NCBI GenBank assembly: GCA_022072615.1
Contig: JAJVHS010000042.1
Location: 19,658 to 83,657, forward strand
Origin: Phycisphaerales bacterium
GTDB lineage: Bacteria > Planctomycetota > Phycisphaerae > Phycisphaerales > UBA1924
Reading direction: 5' to 3'
DNA: 64,000 bases
Shown: piece after piece, positions 56,844 through 64,000 of the stretch
How positions within the stretch are numbered: position 1 is the first letter of the stretch
Layout of the letters: each line of letters begins with the position of its first letter
Made by a program: the position numbers and the translations under genes
The notes under the pieces: model-generated
Database searches by the model: none
The model's input: the letters and a program-made list of their open reading frames with translations, nothing else
Told to the model about the DNA's origin: nothing

Positions 56844-57293
56844 TCAGGGAGCGATCACATCGGCGTTCTCGCCATCGCCGCCGGGCTGACCATCCGCCCC
56901 GTAACTGATCACGTCAAAGTCGACGTTCTTCTCGCCGGGGATCCGGAGCACGTACTGGTTCCCCCAGGGGTCCAGCAGCTCCTGGGCGTTGTTCACGTAC
57001 GGGCCCTTCCCCGCCCACGCGGAATCCTCGATGTTGCCGGGCTTCTCCCACAGGATCGTGATGGGCGTACCCGCCTCGGGAGGACCGAAGTCGGCCGAGA
57101 AGAGCTTGATCTGGTTGGCGAGCGAGGCCGCGTTGGCCTTGGCCACCGCCTGCTTGGACTGGCCGATGCGGCCGATCAGACGCGGGCCGATCACCGCGGC
57201 GATCACGCCCAGGATCACGACGATGACGATGACTTCGATGATCGTGAAGCCCGGGCGGGAACGGTCGCGGCGGGCACGGGACGAGGGGTTCAT
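56844..57293 (-). CDS. gspG: Type II secretion major pseudopilin GspG
   Basis: 149 residues from ATG 57293, with GGAG six bases upstream. Canonical signal SRPGFTIIEVIVIVVILGVIAAVIGPRLIGRIGQSKQAVAKANAASLANQIKLFSADFG. The C-terminal half has the GspG hallmarks: GPYVNNAQELLDPWGNQYVLRIPGEKNVDFDVISYGADGQPGGDGENADV, with the acidic residues that bind the structural calcium. It is the main subunit of the pseudopilus piston. Confidence 0.95.
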   Translation of the reverse strand: MNPSSRARRDRSRPGFTIIEVIVIVVILGVIAAVIGPRLIGRIGQSKQAVAKANAASLANQIKLFSADFGPPEAGTPITILWEKPGNIEDSAWAGKGPYVNNAQELLDPWGNQYVLRIPGEKNVDFDVISYGADGQPGGDGENADVIAP

Positions 57294-57337
57294 GGCATTC
57301 TCCGTAAGACTGGGGTCGCGCCGGGGCGCGGAAAGAT

Positions 57338-58576
57338 TCATCGCAGCGAATCCTGCATCTGGAGCATCGGCAACAGAATCGCGAGCACGAGGAACCCGAC
57401 GCAGCACGCCAGGATCACCACGAGGATCGGCGGCAGCGCGGTCGTGAACAGCTTGACGCTCGTTTCCGTGCGCTCCTCGAACGACTTGGCGGCCTGGCGG
57501 AGCATCTCGTCGAGCCGCCCGGAGCGTTCGCCGAGATTGACGATCTGCACGAGCATGGGTGGGAAGTAGCCGCTCTTCTCCATCGGGTCGGCGATCGTGC
57601 GGCCGCCGGCGACCTGCTCGGATACGTCGTCGATCACGCGCTCCATGGCCTTGTTGCCCAGCGTCCCCTTGGTGATGCGGAGCGACTGGAGGATGGGGAC
57701 GCCGGCCGACGTGAGCGTGCCGAGCGTGCGCGTGAACCGCGCCACCGCCACGTCCCGCAGCAGGCGGCCGAGGATCGGGACCTTGAGGATGAACGTGTCG
57801 AAGGACATGCGGAACTCGGGCTGGGCGTACAGCACGCCGGCGCCGTAGACCGCGGCGATGCACCCGGGGATGATCGCCCACCAGTACCCGCCGAAGAACG
57901 CCGCGATTCCCTGGACGATCTGCGTCGGCACCGGCAGCTCGGTGATCTGGCCCTTCACGGTCTCAAGCACGCTGGGCACGATGAACGTCACGATGACGAT
58001 GATGCCGATGACCAGCAGCGCCAGCAGGATGAGGGGGTACAGCGTCGCCGAGAGGATGCTCCGCCGCAGCTTCACGTCCTGATCGAGCAGGTCGGCCGCC
58101 TGGTGCAGGACCTCTTCAAGCTTGCCCGACGCTTCGCCCGCGCGCACCATGTTGATGATCAGATCGCTGAACTCGCGGCCGCACGAGGCGAAGGCGTCGG
58201 CCAGGCTCCGGCCGTGCTCGACCTCGTCGATGATCTTCTGGAGCACTTCCTTCTGCCTGGCGCCGCGGCCCTGACGGGCGATCGTGCGAAGTGCCTGGAC
58301 CAGGGGCAGCCCGGCCTGCACCGCCGTGCCAAGCTCGCGCACGAACGACGCCATCTCGCCACGCGACAGCGCCTTGGACGCAAACGGCGAAGCGGCTAGT
58401 GCCTCGGCCCGGGCGTCGCCCTTCCTCGTGGGGCTGGGGACGGAAACCGCCACCGGCTCGACCGACACAGGCGTGATGCCCCGGCGCATCAGCTCGCGCA
58501 CGGCTGAGGGCCGGTCGGCCGCCTGGATGGTGGCGCCGTTCCCGCCGGAGATGGTCTTGTACGCGAAAGTGGGCAT
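57338..58576 (-). CDS. gspF: Type II secretion inner-membrane platform protein GspF
   Basis: 412 residues. N terminus MPTFAYKTISGGNGATIQAADRPSAVRELMRRGITPVSV is the GspF start. Two GspF repeats follow: MASFVRELGTAVQAGLPLVQALRTIARQG and VARFTRTLGTLTSAGVPILQSLRITKGTLGN, with membrane helices YPLILLALLVIGIIVIVTFIV and PPILVVILACCVGFLVLAILLPMLQM. It holds the GspE ATPase to the membrane and assembles the pseudopilus. Second copy of the family in this window; the other is pilC at 2012. Confidence 0.95.
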   Translation of the reverse strand: MPTFAYKTISGGNGATIQAADRPSAVRELMRRGITPVSVEPVAVSVPSPTRKGDARAEALAASPFASKALSRGEMASFVRELGTAVQAGLPLVQALRTIARQGRGARQKEVLQKIIDEVEHGRSLADAFASCGREFSDLIINMVRAGEASGKLEEVLHQAADLLDQDVKLRRSILSATLYPLILLALLVIGIIVIVTFIVPSVLETVKGQITELPVPTQIVQGIAAFFGGYWWAIIPGCIAAVYGAGVLYAQPEFRMSFDTFILKVPILGRLLRDVAVARFTRTLGTLTSAGVPILQSLRITKGTLGNKAMERVIDDVSEQVAGGRTIADPMEKSGYFPPMLVQIVNLGERSGRLDEMLRQAAKSFEERTETSVKLFTTALPPILVVILACCVGFLVLAILLPMLQMQDSLR

Positions 58577-58634
58577 TGAGAACGTTCAGACTGAAAAGCT
58601 GAGAGACAAACCGAGCCGCAGCGCCGCCGCAGGC

Positions 58635-60230
58635 TCACGCGAGCGGGATCTCCTCCGCGTCCTGCGTGGCCTGGAGCACTTCCTCGACGGTCGTCAGGCC
58701 CTGTGACGCCTTGATGATGCCGTCGCGCCGCATGGTGACGTAGCCCGATCCGACGATCCTTGTGAGCTGCTGCGTGGTGGCTCGTTCCGACACGGCGCGG
58801 CGAAGATCACCCGTCATCGGGGCCATCTCGTAGAAACCCACGCGGCTGCGGAAGCCCGTGCCGTCGCAGCGGTCGCAGCCGGCTCCCTTGAAACCCATCC
58901 CCGAGGGGAACATGGCCGTCTCGGCGGCCGCGAGCCGGTGCCGCGACGCCTCGCCGATGGGCGCGGGGGTCTTGCAGTTCTGGCACAGGCGCCGGCCGAG
59001 GCGCTGCGCCATGATGCCCTCGAGCACGCTCGACAGCAGGAACGGTTCGATCCCCATGTCCAGCAGCCGCCCCACCGCCGAGAGCGCGTTGTTGGTGTGC
59101 AGCGTCGAGAAGAGCAGGTGGCCGGTCAGCGCGGCCCGGACCGCGATCTCGGCGGTCTCGGCGTCGCGGATTTCGCCGACCATGATGACGTCGGGGTCCT
59201 GGCGGAGGATCGACCGCAGGCCGGAGGCGAAGGAGAGGCCCCGCTTGGGATTCACCGGGATCTGGTTCACGCCCGAGAGCTCGTACTCGACCGGGTCCTC
59301 GATCGTGATGATCTTCAGCTTGGGGTCGTAGAGCTTGGTGAGGGCGGCGTAGAGCGTCGTCGTCTTGCCCGACCCGGTCGGACCGGTGACCAGGATCATG
59401 CCGTGGGGCAGGTCGATCCACCGGGCCATGATCTCCCGGTCCGGGGTCCGCATGCCCAGGGTCTCAAGGTCGAGCTTGATGGATTCCTTGTCGAGGATTC
59501 GCATCACGACCGATTCGCCGTAGATCGTCGGCACCGTCGAGACGCGGATGTCGATCTTGCGGCCCTCGAACCGAAGGGTGATGTGGCCGTCCTGCGGGGC
59601 GTACCGCTCGGCGATGTTCATCCCCGCCATGATCTTGATGCGGCTGGTGATCGCGGGCTGGAGGTGCCGCGGGGGAGATTCCTGCGTCACGAGCACGCCG
59701 TCGACGCGGTACTTGACGCTCAGCGACCGTTCGAACGGCTCGACGTGGATGTCGCTGGCCCGGGCGCGGATCGCCTCGAGGATGATCAGGTTGACCAGGT
59801 TGATCAGCGACGGCTGCTCGGCCATCCGGTGCAGGTCGGCCGCCTCGACGGACTCGAGGTTTGCGGACAGGTCGTCGGTGGGTTCGTCGCTGCCGGCCAG
59901 CCGGGCCGCCATCTGGGCGGCGGTGATGCCGTACGCATGGCGGAGCAGGAGTTCGAACACCTCCGCCGTCGCCCCGACCCGCTGCACCGGCCGCCGGGCC
60001 GTGACCGAGATCTCGTCGGCGGCGGAGAAATCCATCGGGTCGAGCATCGCGACCAGGAGCTTGTCGCCGCTGAAGCCGTACGGGACCGCTCGCAGGCGGA
60101 CCGCCTGCTCGGCCGTCGCTGCCTTGGACGCACCGGGGCTGATCTCGGGCAGTTGCTCGAGGATGGTCCGGGTCGGCCCGGACGAGGCGGTAGCGGCGTG
60201 GTCACCGCGATCCTGCGCGAGTGTCGTCAT
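58635..60230 (-). CDS. gspE: Type II secretion ATPase GspE
   Basis: 531 residues from ATG 60230. The N-terminal domain (LEQLPEISPGASKAATAEQAVRLRAVPYGFSGDKLLVAMLDPMDF) is followed by a linker, then SDIHVEPFERSLSVKYRVDGVL, Walker A GPTGSGKTTT, the Asp box TIEDPVEYELSGVNQIPVNPKRGLSF, Walker B LRQDPDVIMVGEIRD and the His box TGHLLFSTLHTNN. The zinc cysteines are LCQNCK and GCDRCDG. All motifs intact. It drives pseudopilus assembly and thereby secretion. It is the first gene of the T2SS run, 115 bases after the LTxxQ-like protein gene. Confidence 0.95.
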   Translation of the reverse strand: MTTLAQDRGDHAATASSGPTRTILEQLPEISPGASKAATAEQAVRLRAVPYGFSGDKLLVAMLDPMDFSAADEISVTARRPVQRVGATAEVFELLLRHAYGITAAQMAARLAGSDEPTDDLSANLESVEAADLHRMAEQPSLINLVNLIILEAIRARASDIHVEPFERSLSVKYRVDGVLVTQESPPRHLQPAITSRIKIMAGMNIAERYAPQDGHITLRFEGRKIDIRVSTVPTIYGESVVMRILDKESIKLDLETLGMRTPDREIMARWIDLPHGMILVTGPTGSGKTTTLYAALTKLYDPKLKIITIEDPVEYELSGVNQIPVNPKRGLSFASGLRSILRQDPDVIMVGEIRDAETAEIAVRAALTGHLLFSTLHTNNALSAVGRLLDMGIEPFLLSSVLEGIMAQRLGRRLCQNCKTPAPIGEASRHRLAAAETAMFPSGMGFKGAGCDRCDGTGFRSRVGFYEMAPMTGDLRRAVSERATTQQLTRIVGSGYVTMRRDGIIKASQGLTTVEEVLQATQDAEEIPLA

Positions 60231-60345
60231 CCGTGAACGCTCCGCACCCCGTCCGAACGCCGCCACGGGGGAGGCCAATTCCCCTCGACCGGCGTGGACC
60301 AACCGTATCCCCGCGTGATCAACGCATCCCCCAACGCGTCATTGC

Positions 60346-61617
60346 CTACTCCTCGCCTTCATCTTCATCGACGGGCATGAAGTCTTCCATGGCGTCCATC
60401 TGCTGGGCGTTGACGCCCTGAGGCACAGAGTCTTCCTTCGGGAGCTGCTGCTTCTGGTCGTCCTTGAGCAGCGCCAGCAGCCGGTCCTTGAACTGGTCGT
60501 CGAGCTCCCGGCGGGCCTTGCGGGCGGCCGTGACCGGGTTGTCCTTCTGCTCGCCCTGCCAGTTCATCATCGCCAGGTACGGGCTGCCTTCCTTGTCCTC
60601 GCGCTCGGTGATGGCCGCCGCCCATTTCTGGTTCAGCGGCGTGGCCTCGCGCTCGTAGCCGGCCCTGAGCTGCTCGATGTCGGCCTTCTGCTGGTCGTCG
60701 AGGCCCTTGATCTTGACGGCGGCGTCCATGGCCCGGACGACATACGGAGTCCGGTAGACGCGCGGGTAGCTGCGGCGCTGCACTTCCTTGTCGAACTTGG
60801 CCCGGGTGTCGTCGGTGAGCAGCGCGGACACGCGCCGGGCGCTGTCGCGGTTGATGTTGCGGATGAGGATCGCCTCGTCGCTGAACTTCTTGAGCATCTC
60901 CTGGATCTTGGCAAAGTCGAAGTTCGCGGCCATGTCGGCGGCCTTGCCCTCGGCGTCCTTGACCATGCGCTCGACGTCGGAAAGCTTGCGATCCAGGGTC
61001 ATCTCGTACTCGTCGAGCGCTTCCTTGACCTCGGCGGGCGCCTTTCCTTCTTCGGGCGCCATGCCGACTCGGCGAGCGCAATCAACGACGTCAACCGAAA
61101 CGCCCGCGACGAACGGCAACCGCAGGTACACCTCGCGCTTGCGCTGCCGCTCGACCGCCGGCCACTTTTCCTCCTGGGCCGGCGTGCACAGCCCCTTGAC
61201 GTCGTTCAGGAACGACGTCTGGGCCGCCTGCATCTGCTTGGCGAACTCCTGTTGCTTCTTGGGGAGTTCCTTCTGCCAGACCGTGAAGTCACGGGTTTCC
61301 TCGAACTCCTCCTGGAGTTTCTTCATGAAGGCCTGCTGCTCGTCGCGGACGCGGTTGTGCTCGGCCTGGTAGCCCTCGTACAGCGTCAGCGCCGTGTCGA
61401 GCTGGTCCTGCTCGAAGCCGAGCAGTTTCGCGTACAGCTGGACGCTGCGCCGCGAGATGAGGCCTTCGTTCCCCGCGGCCTCCATCTGGAACATCTGAGC
61501 GCGGGCAGGCGCGGACGCCCCGATCAGCAACCCGGCCGGCGCCAGCAGCAGGATCGCACCCAGCAGCGCGGTGGCAATGTGCCCGACAACAGCGGCCGCT
61601 CGTCGAATGACGGTCAT
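60346..61617 (-). CDS. Exported LTxxQ-like protein, paralogue of the upstream gene
   Basis: 423 residues from ATG 61617, with GGGGAG upstream. Signal peptide: VVGHIATALLGAILLLAPAGLLIGASAPARA. The mature protein is almost wholly helical and charged, with repeated LTxxQ-like turns (LGFEQDQLDTALTLYEGYQ, LCTPAQEEKWPAVERQRKREVYLRL, LDDQQKADIEQLRAGYEREATPLNQKWAAAI, LLKDDQKQQL), as in Spy/CpxP periplasmic chaperones but much longer. The acidic tail is DEDEGEE. Same length as its neighbour and same order of motifs. It lies just upstream of gspE and may belong to the secretion operon. Function unknown. Confidence 0.75.
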   Translation of the reverse strand: MTVIRRAAAVVGHIATALLGAILLLAPAGLLIGASAPARAQMFQMEAAGNEGLISRRSVQLYAKLLGFEQDQLDTALTLYEGYQAEHNRVRDEQQAFMKKLQEEFEETRDFTVWQKELPKKQQEFAKQMQAAQTSFLNDVKGLCTPAQEEKWPAVERQRKREVYLRLPFVAGVSVDVVDCARRVGMAPEEGKAPAEVKEALDEYEMTLDRKLSDVERMVKDAEGKAADMAANFDFAKIQEMLKKFSDEAILIRNINRDSARRVSALLTDDTRAKFDKEVQRRSYPRVYRTPYVVRAMDAAVKIKGLDDQQKADIEQLRAGYEREATPLNQKWAAAITEREDKEGSPYLAMMNWQGEQKDNPVTAARKARRELDDQFKDRLLALLKDDQKQQLPKEDSVPQGVNAQQMDAMEDFMPVDEDEGEE

Positions 61618-61734
61618 GACTCGACTCCCCAATGACAGGCGGTCCGGAAGCACGCGCCGCCGTTCCGCCTGCATTGTACTGGGATTCTCCGAAGACCGTT
61701 GCAACTTGCCCGGGTCCGGCGATGCCGGCGCGGA

Positions 61735-63006
61735 TCACCGACTGATGAACACGCCGCGGGGGGCGACCACCACGTCCTCGTCCTCGGTTTCCATCTCGCC
61801 CATCGCGCCCCCGGGGGTCGGCTTGGGCAGCCGCTCACGCTGGGCGGGGGAGAGCGCCGCGTTCAGCCGCTCGCGGGTCTTTTCGTCGAACTCCCGCCGA
61901 GCCTTGCGTGCCTTCGCGAGCGGCGATTCGTCCTCCTCGCCGCCCGGGCCGCCGATCTTGATCTGCATGGACCCGTCGCCCAGCGCCATGTTGTTCGGGT
62001 CCTGCTCGTCTTTCTCGATTGCCGCGGCCCAGGCATCGTTCAGGGGCGAAACCTCGCGCTCGTACGAGTCTCGGAGGCTCCGGAGCGTGTCCTTCTGGCT
62101 GGCGTCCAGGTCGTCAAACTTCAACGCCGAGTCGATCGCCTTGCTCACCTGCGACGGCCGGTAGACGCGGGGGAACGACTGCCGCTTCACCGCCTTGCCG
62201 AACGCCGGGCGGACATCCTCCGGCAGGAGCTGCTCGATCTTGCGGGCATACTCCTCGTTCACGTTCTTGATCTTGCCCCCGGCCTCTTTCGCATCGGCCG
62301 AACGCTTCTGGATATCCGACAGGTCGATCGCGCCGGGCTTGAAATCGAACTCGCCCTGGGCGTCGAGCATGGCCTTCTTGGCCAGGAGCGCACGGTCCAG
62401 GTCGACTTCGTACTGGTTCAGCACCTCGACTACGTCGGCCTCCGGCTCGGAGACGTTCAAACCCTGCACGATCTCGGTGAGATCCACCGACTCCCCGCTG
62501 AGCGTGCCGCCGCGAAGGACCGTCTCTCGGCGGCGAGCCCGTTCGACGCTCGGCCAGGCGGCGAGCTGCGACTCGGTGAGAATCTGCTTCACGTCGTTGA
62601 AGAACTCGGTCTCGGCCTTGGTCGTGCGCTCGCGGAACCGCTGCCTGGCCGCGGGGAACCGCTCCGCGAACACGCTTGCGTCCTCGGTCTCTTCGAAGGC
62701 CTGGCGGGCCTCTTCGAGATCCTTCTGCATGTCGGTGGAAGCGTCGCGGAAGGCGGCCTGGTACCCCTCGTGCAGAGCCTTGACCGTCTCGGCCTGATCC
62801 TCGGTCAGCTTCAGCAGCCTGGCGTACTTCTCGACGCTGCGCGTGCTGATCTGGTTGCTGCCGCCGCCCCCGGGGGCGCCGACAAACGACCTCGCCACGA
62901 CCCGCTGCTGAGCCAGCGCCGTCGTCGAAACCAGCAAGGGGGCCGAGATCGCGCAGGCGATCGCGATCGACCCGACCCGGCCAACAAGGTGCATTGTGCT
63001 GCGCAT
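61735..63006 (-). CDS. Exported LTxxQ-like protein, paralogue of the downstream gene
   Basis: 423 residues from ATG 63006 with GGAGC upstream. Signal peptide: VGSIAIACAISAPLLVSTTALAQQ. Helical, charged mature part with LTxxQ-like motifs: [85 protein letters not shown]. Several blocks line up with the next gene (KQxxFPRVYRPSQVSKAID against QRRSYPRVYRTPYVVRAMD; KARKARREFDEKTRERLNA against AARKARRELDDQFKDRLLA). A tandem duplication with extensive divergence. Function unknown. Confidence 0.75.
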   Translation of the reverse strand: MRSTMHLVGRVGSIAIACAISAPLLVSTTALAQQRVVARSFVGAPGGGGSNQISTRSVEKYARLLKLTEDQAETVKALHEGYQAAFRDASTDMQKDLEEARQAFEETEDASVFAERFPAARQRFRERTTKAETEFFNDVKQILTESQLAAWPSVERARRRETVLRGGTLSGESVDLTEIVQGLNVSEPEADVVEVLNQYEVDLDRALLAKKAMLDAQGEFDFKPGAIDLSDIQKRSADAKEAGGKIKNVNEEYARKIEQLLPEDVRPAFGKAVKRQSFPRVYRPSQVSKAIDSALKFDDLDASQKDTLRSLRDSYEREVSPLNDAWAAAIEKDEQDPNNMALGDGSMQIKIGGPGGEEDESPLAKARKARREFDEKTRERLNAALSPAQRERLPKPTPGGAMGEMETEDEDVVVAPRGVFISR

Positions 63007-63099
63007 GACGTGCTCCGTACCGCGTGTCCCCGGTCGAACGCCGGGAATGAACCACAAGGATGCGCCCGCCGCGCCCGTCCGTCAGCCGATCCGGCATCG

Positions 63100-64000
63100 T
63101 TACTGGGACGGAGTGGCGTTCTCCTCGGCGAACATCGCATCAACAAAGGAATCAGGGTCGAACGGCTGCATGTCGTCGGGGGTCTCACCGACGCCGACGA
63201 ATTTGACCGGGATCGAGGTCACATCCTTGATCGCGATCACGATCCCGCCCTTGGCCGTGCCGTCGAGCTTCGCGAGGAAGATGCCAGTCACCCCCCCGCT
63301 GCCGGGCCCACCAGCCTGGCCGCCCGCGGCCACCGCCCGGTCGAACTCCTCGGCCTGGCGGAGCGCGTTCTGGCCGCTGGTCGCGTCGAGGACCAGCAGG
63401 ACCTCGTGCGGCCCTCCCGGAATCTGCTTCGAAACCACCCCCCGGATCTTGGAGAGCTGCCTCATGAGCGGATCCTGCGTGTGCAGGCGACCGGCGGTAT
63501 CGAGGATCAGGAAATCCACCCCGCGGGACTTGGCGGCGGCGCACGCGTCGAACGCGACCGCCGCCGGGTCGCCCCCCTGCTGCCCCTTCACGACGTCCAC
63601 GCCGAGCCGCTCGGACCAGATCTCGAGCTGACGGACCGCGCCCGCCCGGAAGGTATCGCACGCGCCCAGCAGCACCGAGGCGCCCTGGTCGCGGAGGTTC
63701 TTGCAGAGTTTGGCGATGCTCGTGGTCTTGCCGACGCCGTTGACGCCGGTGACCAGGATCACGGTGGGCTTCGAGCCTTCGGGAGCGGTGAGCAGCTTCC
63801 GCTCGGCGGGCGGCCACATCTTCTTGAGTTCCGCCTTCATGTACTCGAGCGCCTGCTCGCCGCGGTCCATCTTGCCGGCTCGGTACGCGTCACGGATCCC
63901 GCTCACCAGGCGGGTGGTGGTCCGGACCCCCACGTCGGCCTCGAGCAGCCGCCGCTCGAGCTGCGCGATGACCTCCTCGTCGAGCCGCTTCCCCAGCAGC
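63100..64000 (-). CDS. ftsY: Signal recognition particle receptor FtsY, 5' end outside window
   Basis: The NG GTPase domain of FtsY. The frame continues past the ORF-track start to the window edge (LLGKRLDEEVIAQLERRLLEADVGVRTT), so the protein start is not seen. GTPase motifs: G1 TGVNGVGKTTSIAKL, then LGACDTFRAGAVRQLEIWSERLGVDVVKGQQGGDPAAVAFDA, G3 DFLILDTAGRLHTQ, LVLDATSGQNALRQAEEFD, G4-like FLAKLDGTAKGG and the C-terminal IPVKFVGVGETPDDMQPFDPDSFVDAMF. GQQ rather than RQ in the FtsY/Ffh motif and the C-terminal helix ending identify FtsY rather than Ffh. It docks ribosome-SRP complexes at the membrane. Confidence 0.95.
   Translation of the reverse strand, partial: LLGKRLDEEVIAQLERRLLEADVGVRTTTRLVSGIRDAYRAGKMDRGEQALEYMKAELKKMWPPAERKLLTAPEGSKPTVILVTGVNGVGKTTSIAKLCKNLRDQGASVLLGACDTFRAGAVRQLEIWSERLGVDVVKGQQGGDPAAVAFDACAAAKSRGVDFLILDTAGRLHTQDPLMRQLSKIRGVVSKQIPGGPHEVLLVLDATSGQNALRQAEEFDRAVAAGGQAGGPGSGGVTGIFLAKLDGTAKGGIVIAIKDVTSIPVKFVGVGETPDDMQPFDPDSFVDAMFAEENATPSQ

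Overview
The window is a high-GC bacterial chromosome segment that reads as ordinary, vertically inherited DNA of a planctomycete, most likely Phycisphaerae. This rests on gene content, not on any search. The clues are zinc-ribbon membrane proteins with CPKCGYNL/CPECG motifs, a PEP-CTERM-type surface protein, a signal peptidase I with a very large insertion, paired Tat-exported Gfo/Idh/MocA oxidoreductases with a TIM-barrel protein, and a DksA-like protein with a Lys/Ala/Pro tail. I found no rRNA, tRNA, CRISPR array, integrase or transposase.

Layout. 1-8762 (minus): a type IV pilus-like module reading pilB-like ATPase, pilT, pilB, pilC and two pseudopilins, the last cut by the window edge. 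9221-14056 (plus): stand-alone coaB, a small exported protein, a DASS anion transporter and a pseudouridine synthase fused to a methyltransferase. 14235-20924 (minus): neuB-neuA (nonulosonic acid synthesis and activation), lepB, lspA, a DksA-like protein and accA. 21025-29916 (plus, one minus gene): an ArsR regulator with an SRPBCC partner, membrane proteins, a three-gene cassette of zinc peptidase, metallo-beta-lactamase-fold hydrolase and HerA-like ATPase, and an exported superoxide dismutase. 30378-41628: a PEP-CTERM protein with a clear terminator, a methyltransferase, UDP-glucose dehydrogenase, a YbjQ protein, a Cys-rich/HMA-lipoprotein/outer-membrane set, an orphan sugar ABC permease, a GNAT enzyme, two paralogous zinc-ribbon membrane proteins and an MFS transporter. 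41760-45564 (plus): Tat-exported Gfo/Idh/MocA oxidoreductases and a TIM-barrel protein. 45619-64000 (minus): ftsY, two paralogous LTxxQ-like exported proteins, then a near-complete type II secretion operon (gspE-F-G-H-I-J-K, L-like, M-like, C-like, gspD, lipoprotein) and tyrA.

How the parts fit. Two separate T2SS/T4P-type machines flank the window: one carries a PilT retraction ATPase, the other carries a secretin and the minor pseudopilins. lepB, lspA and ftsY supply general export functions. No prepilin peptidase lies in the window, so the pseudopilins must be processed by an enzyme encoded elsewhere. Most operon genes overlap by ATGA, GTGA or TGATG, indicating translational coupling.

Unexplained structure. 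Two short-repeat families are scattered through the window. One is a set of arrays with 8-bp period (GGCATCRA-, GGTGTCGA- and AGGCACRG-like), mostly in short gaps just upstream of start codons; one array supplies the gspH start codon and another lies inside a coding region. The other is a palindromic element with a CAGTGGCACGGG tail, two copies of which sit inside the 5' end of the pseudouridine synthase gene. These repeats and the peptidase/MBL/HerA cassette are the best candidates for something undescribed.
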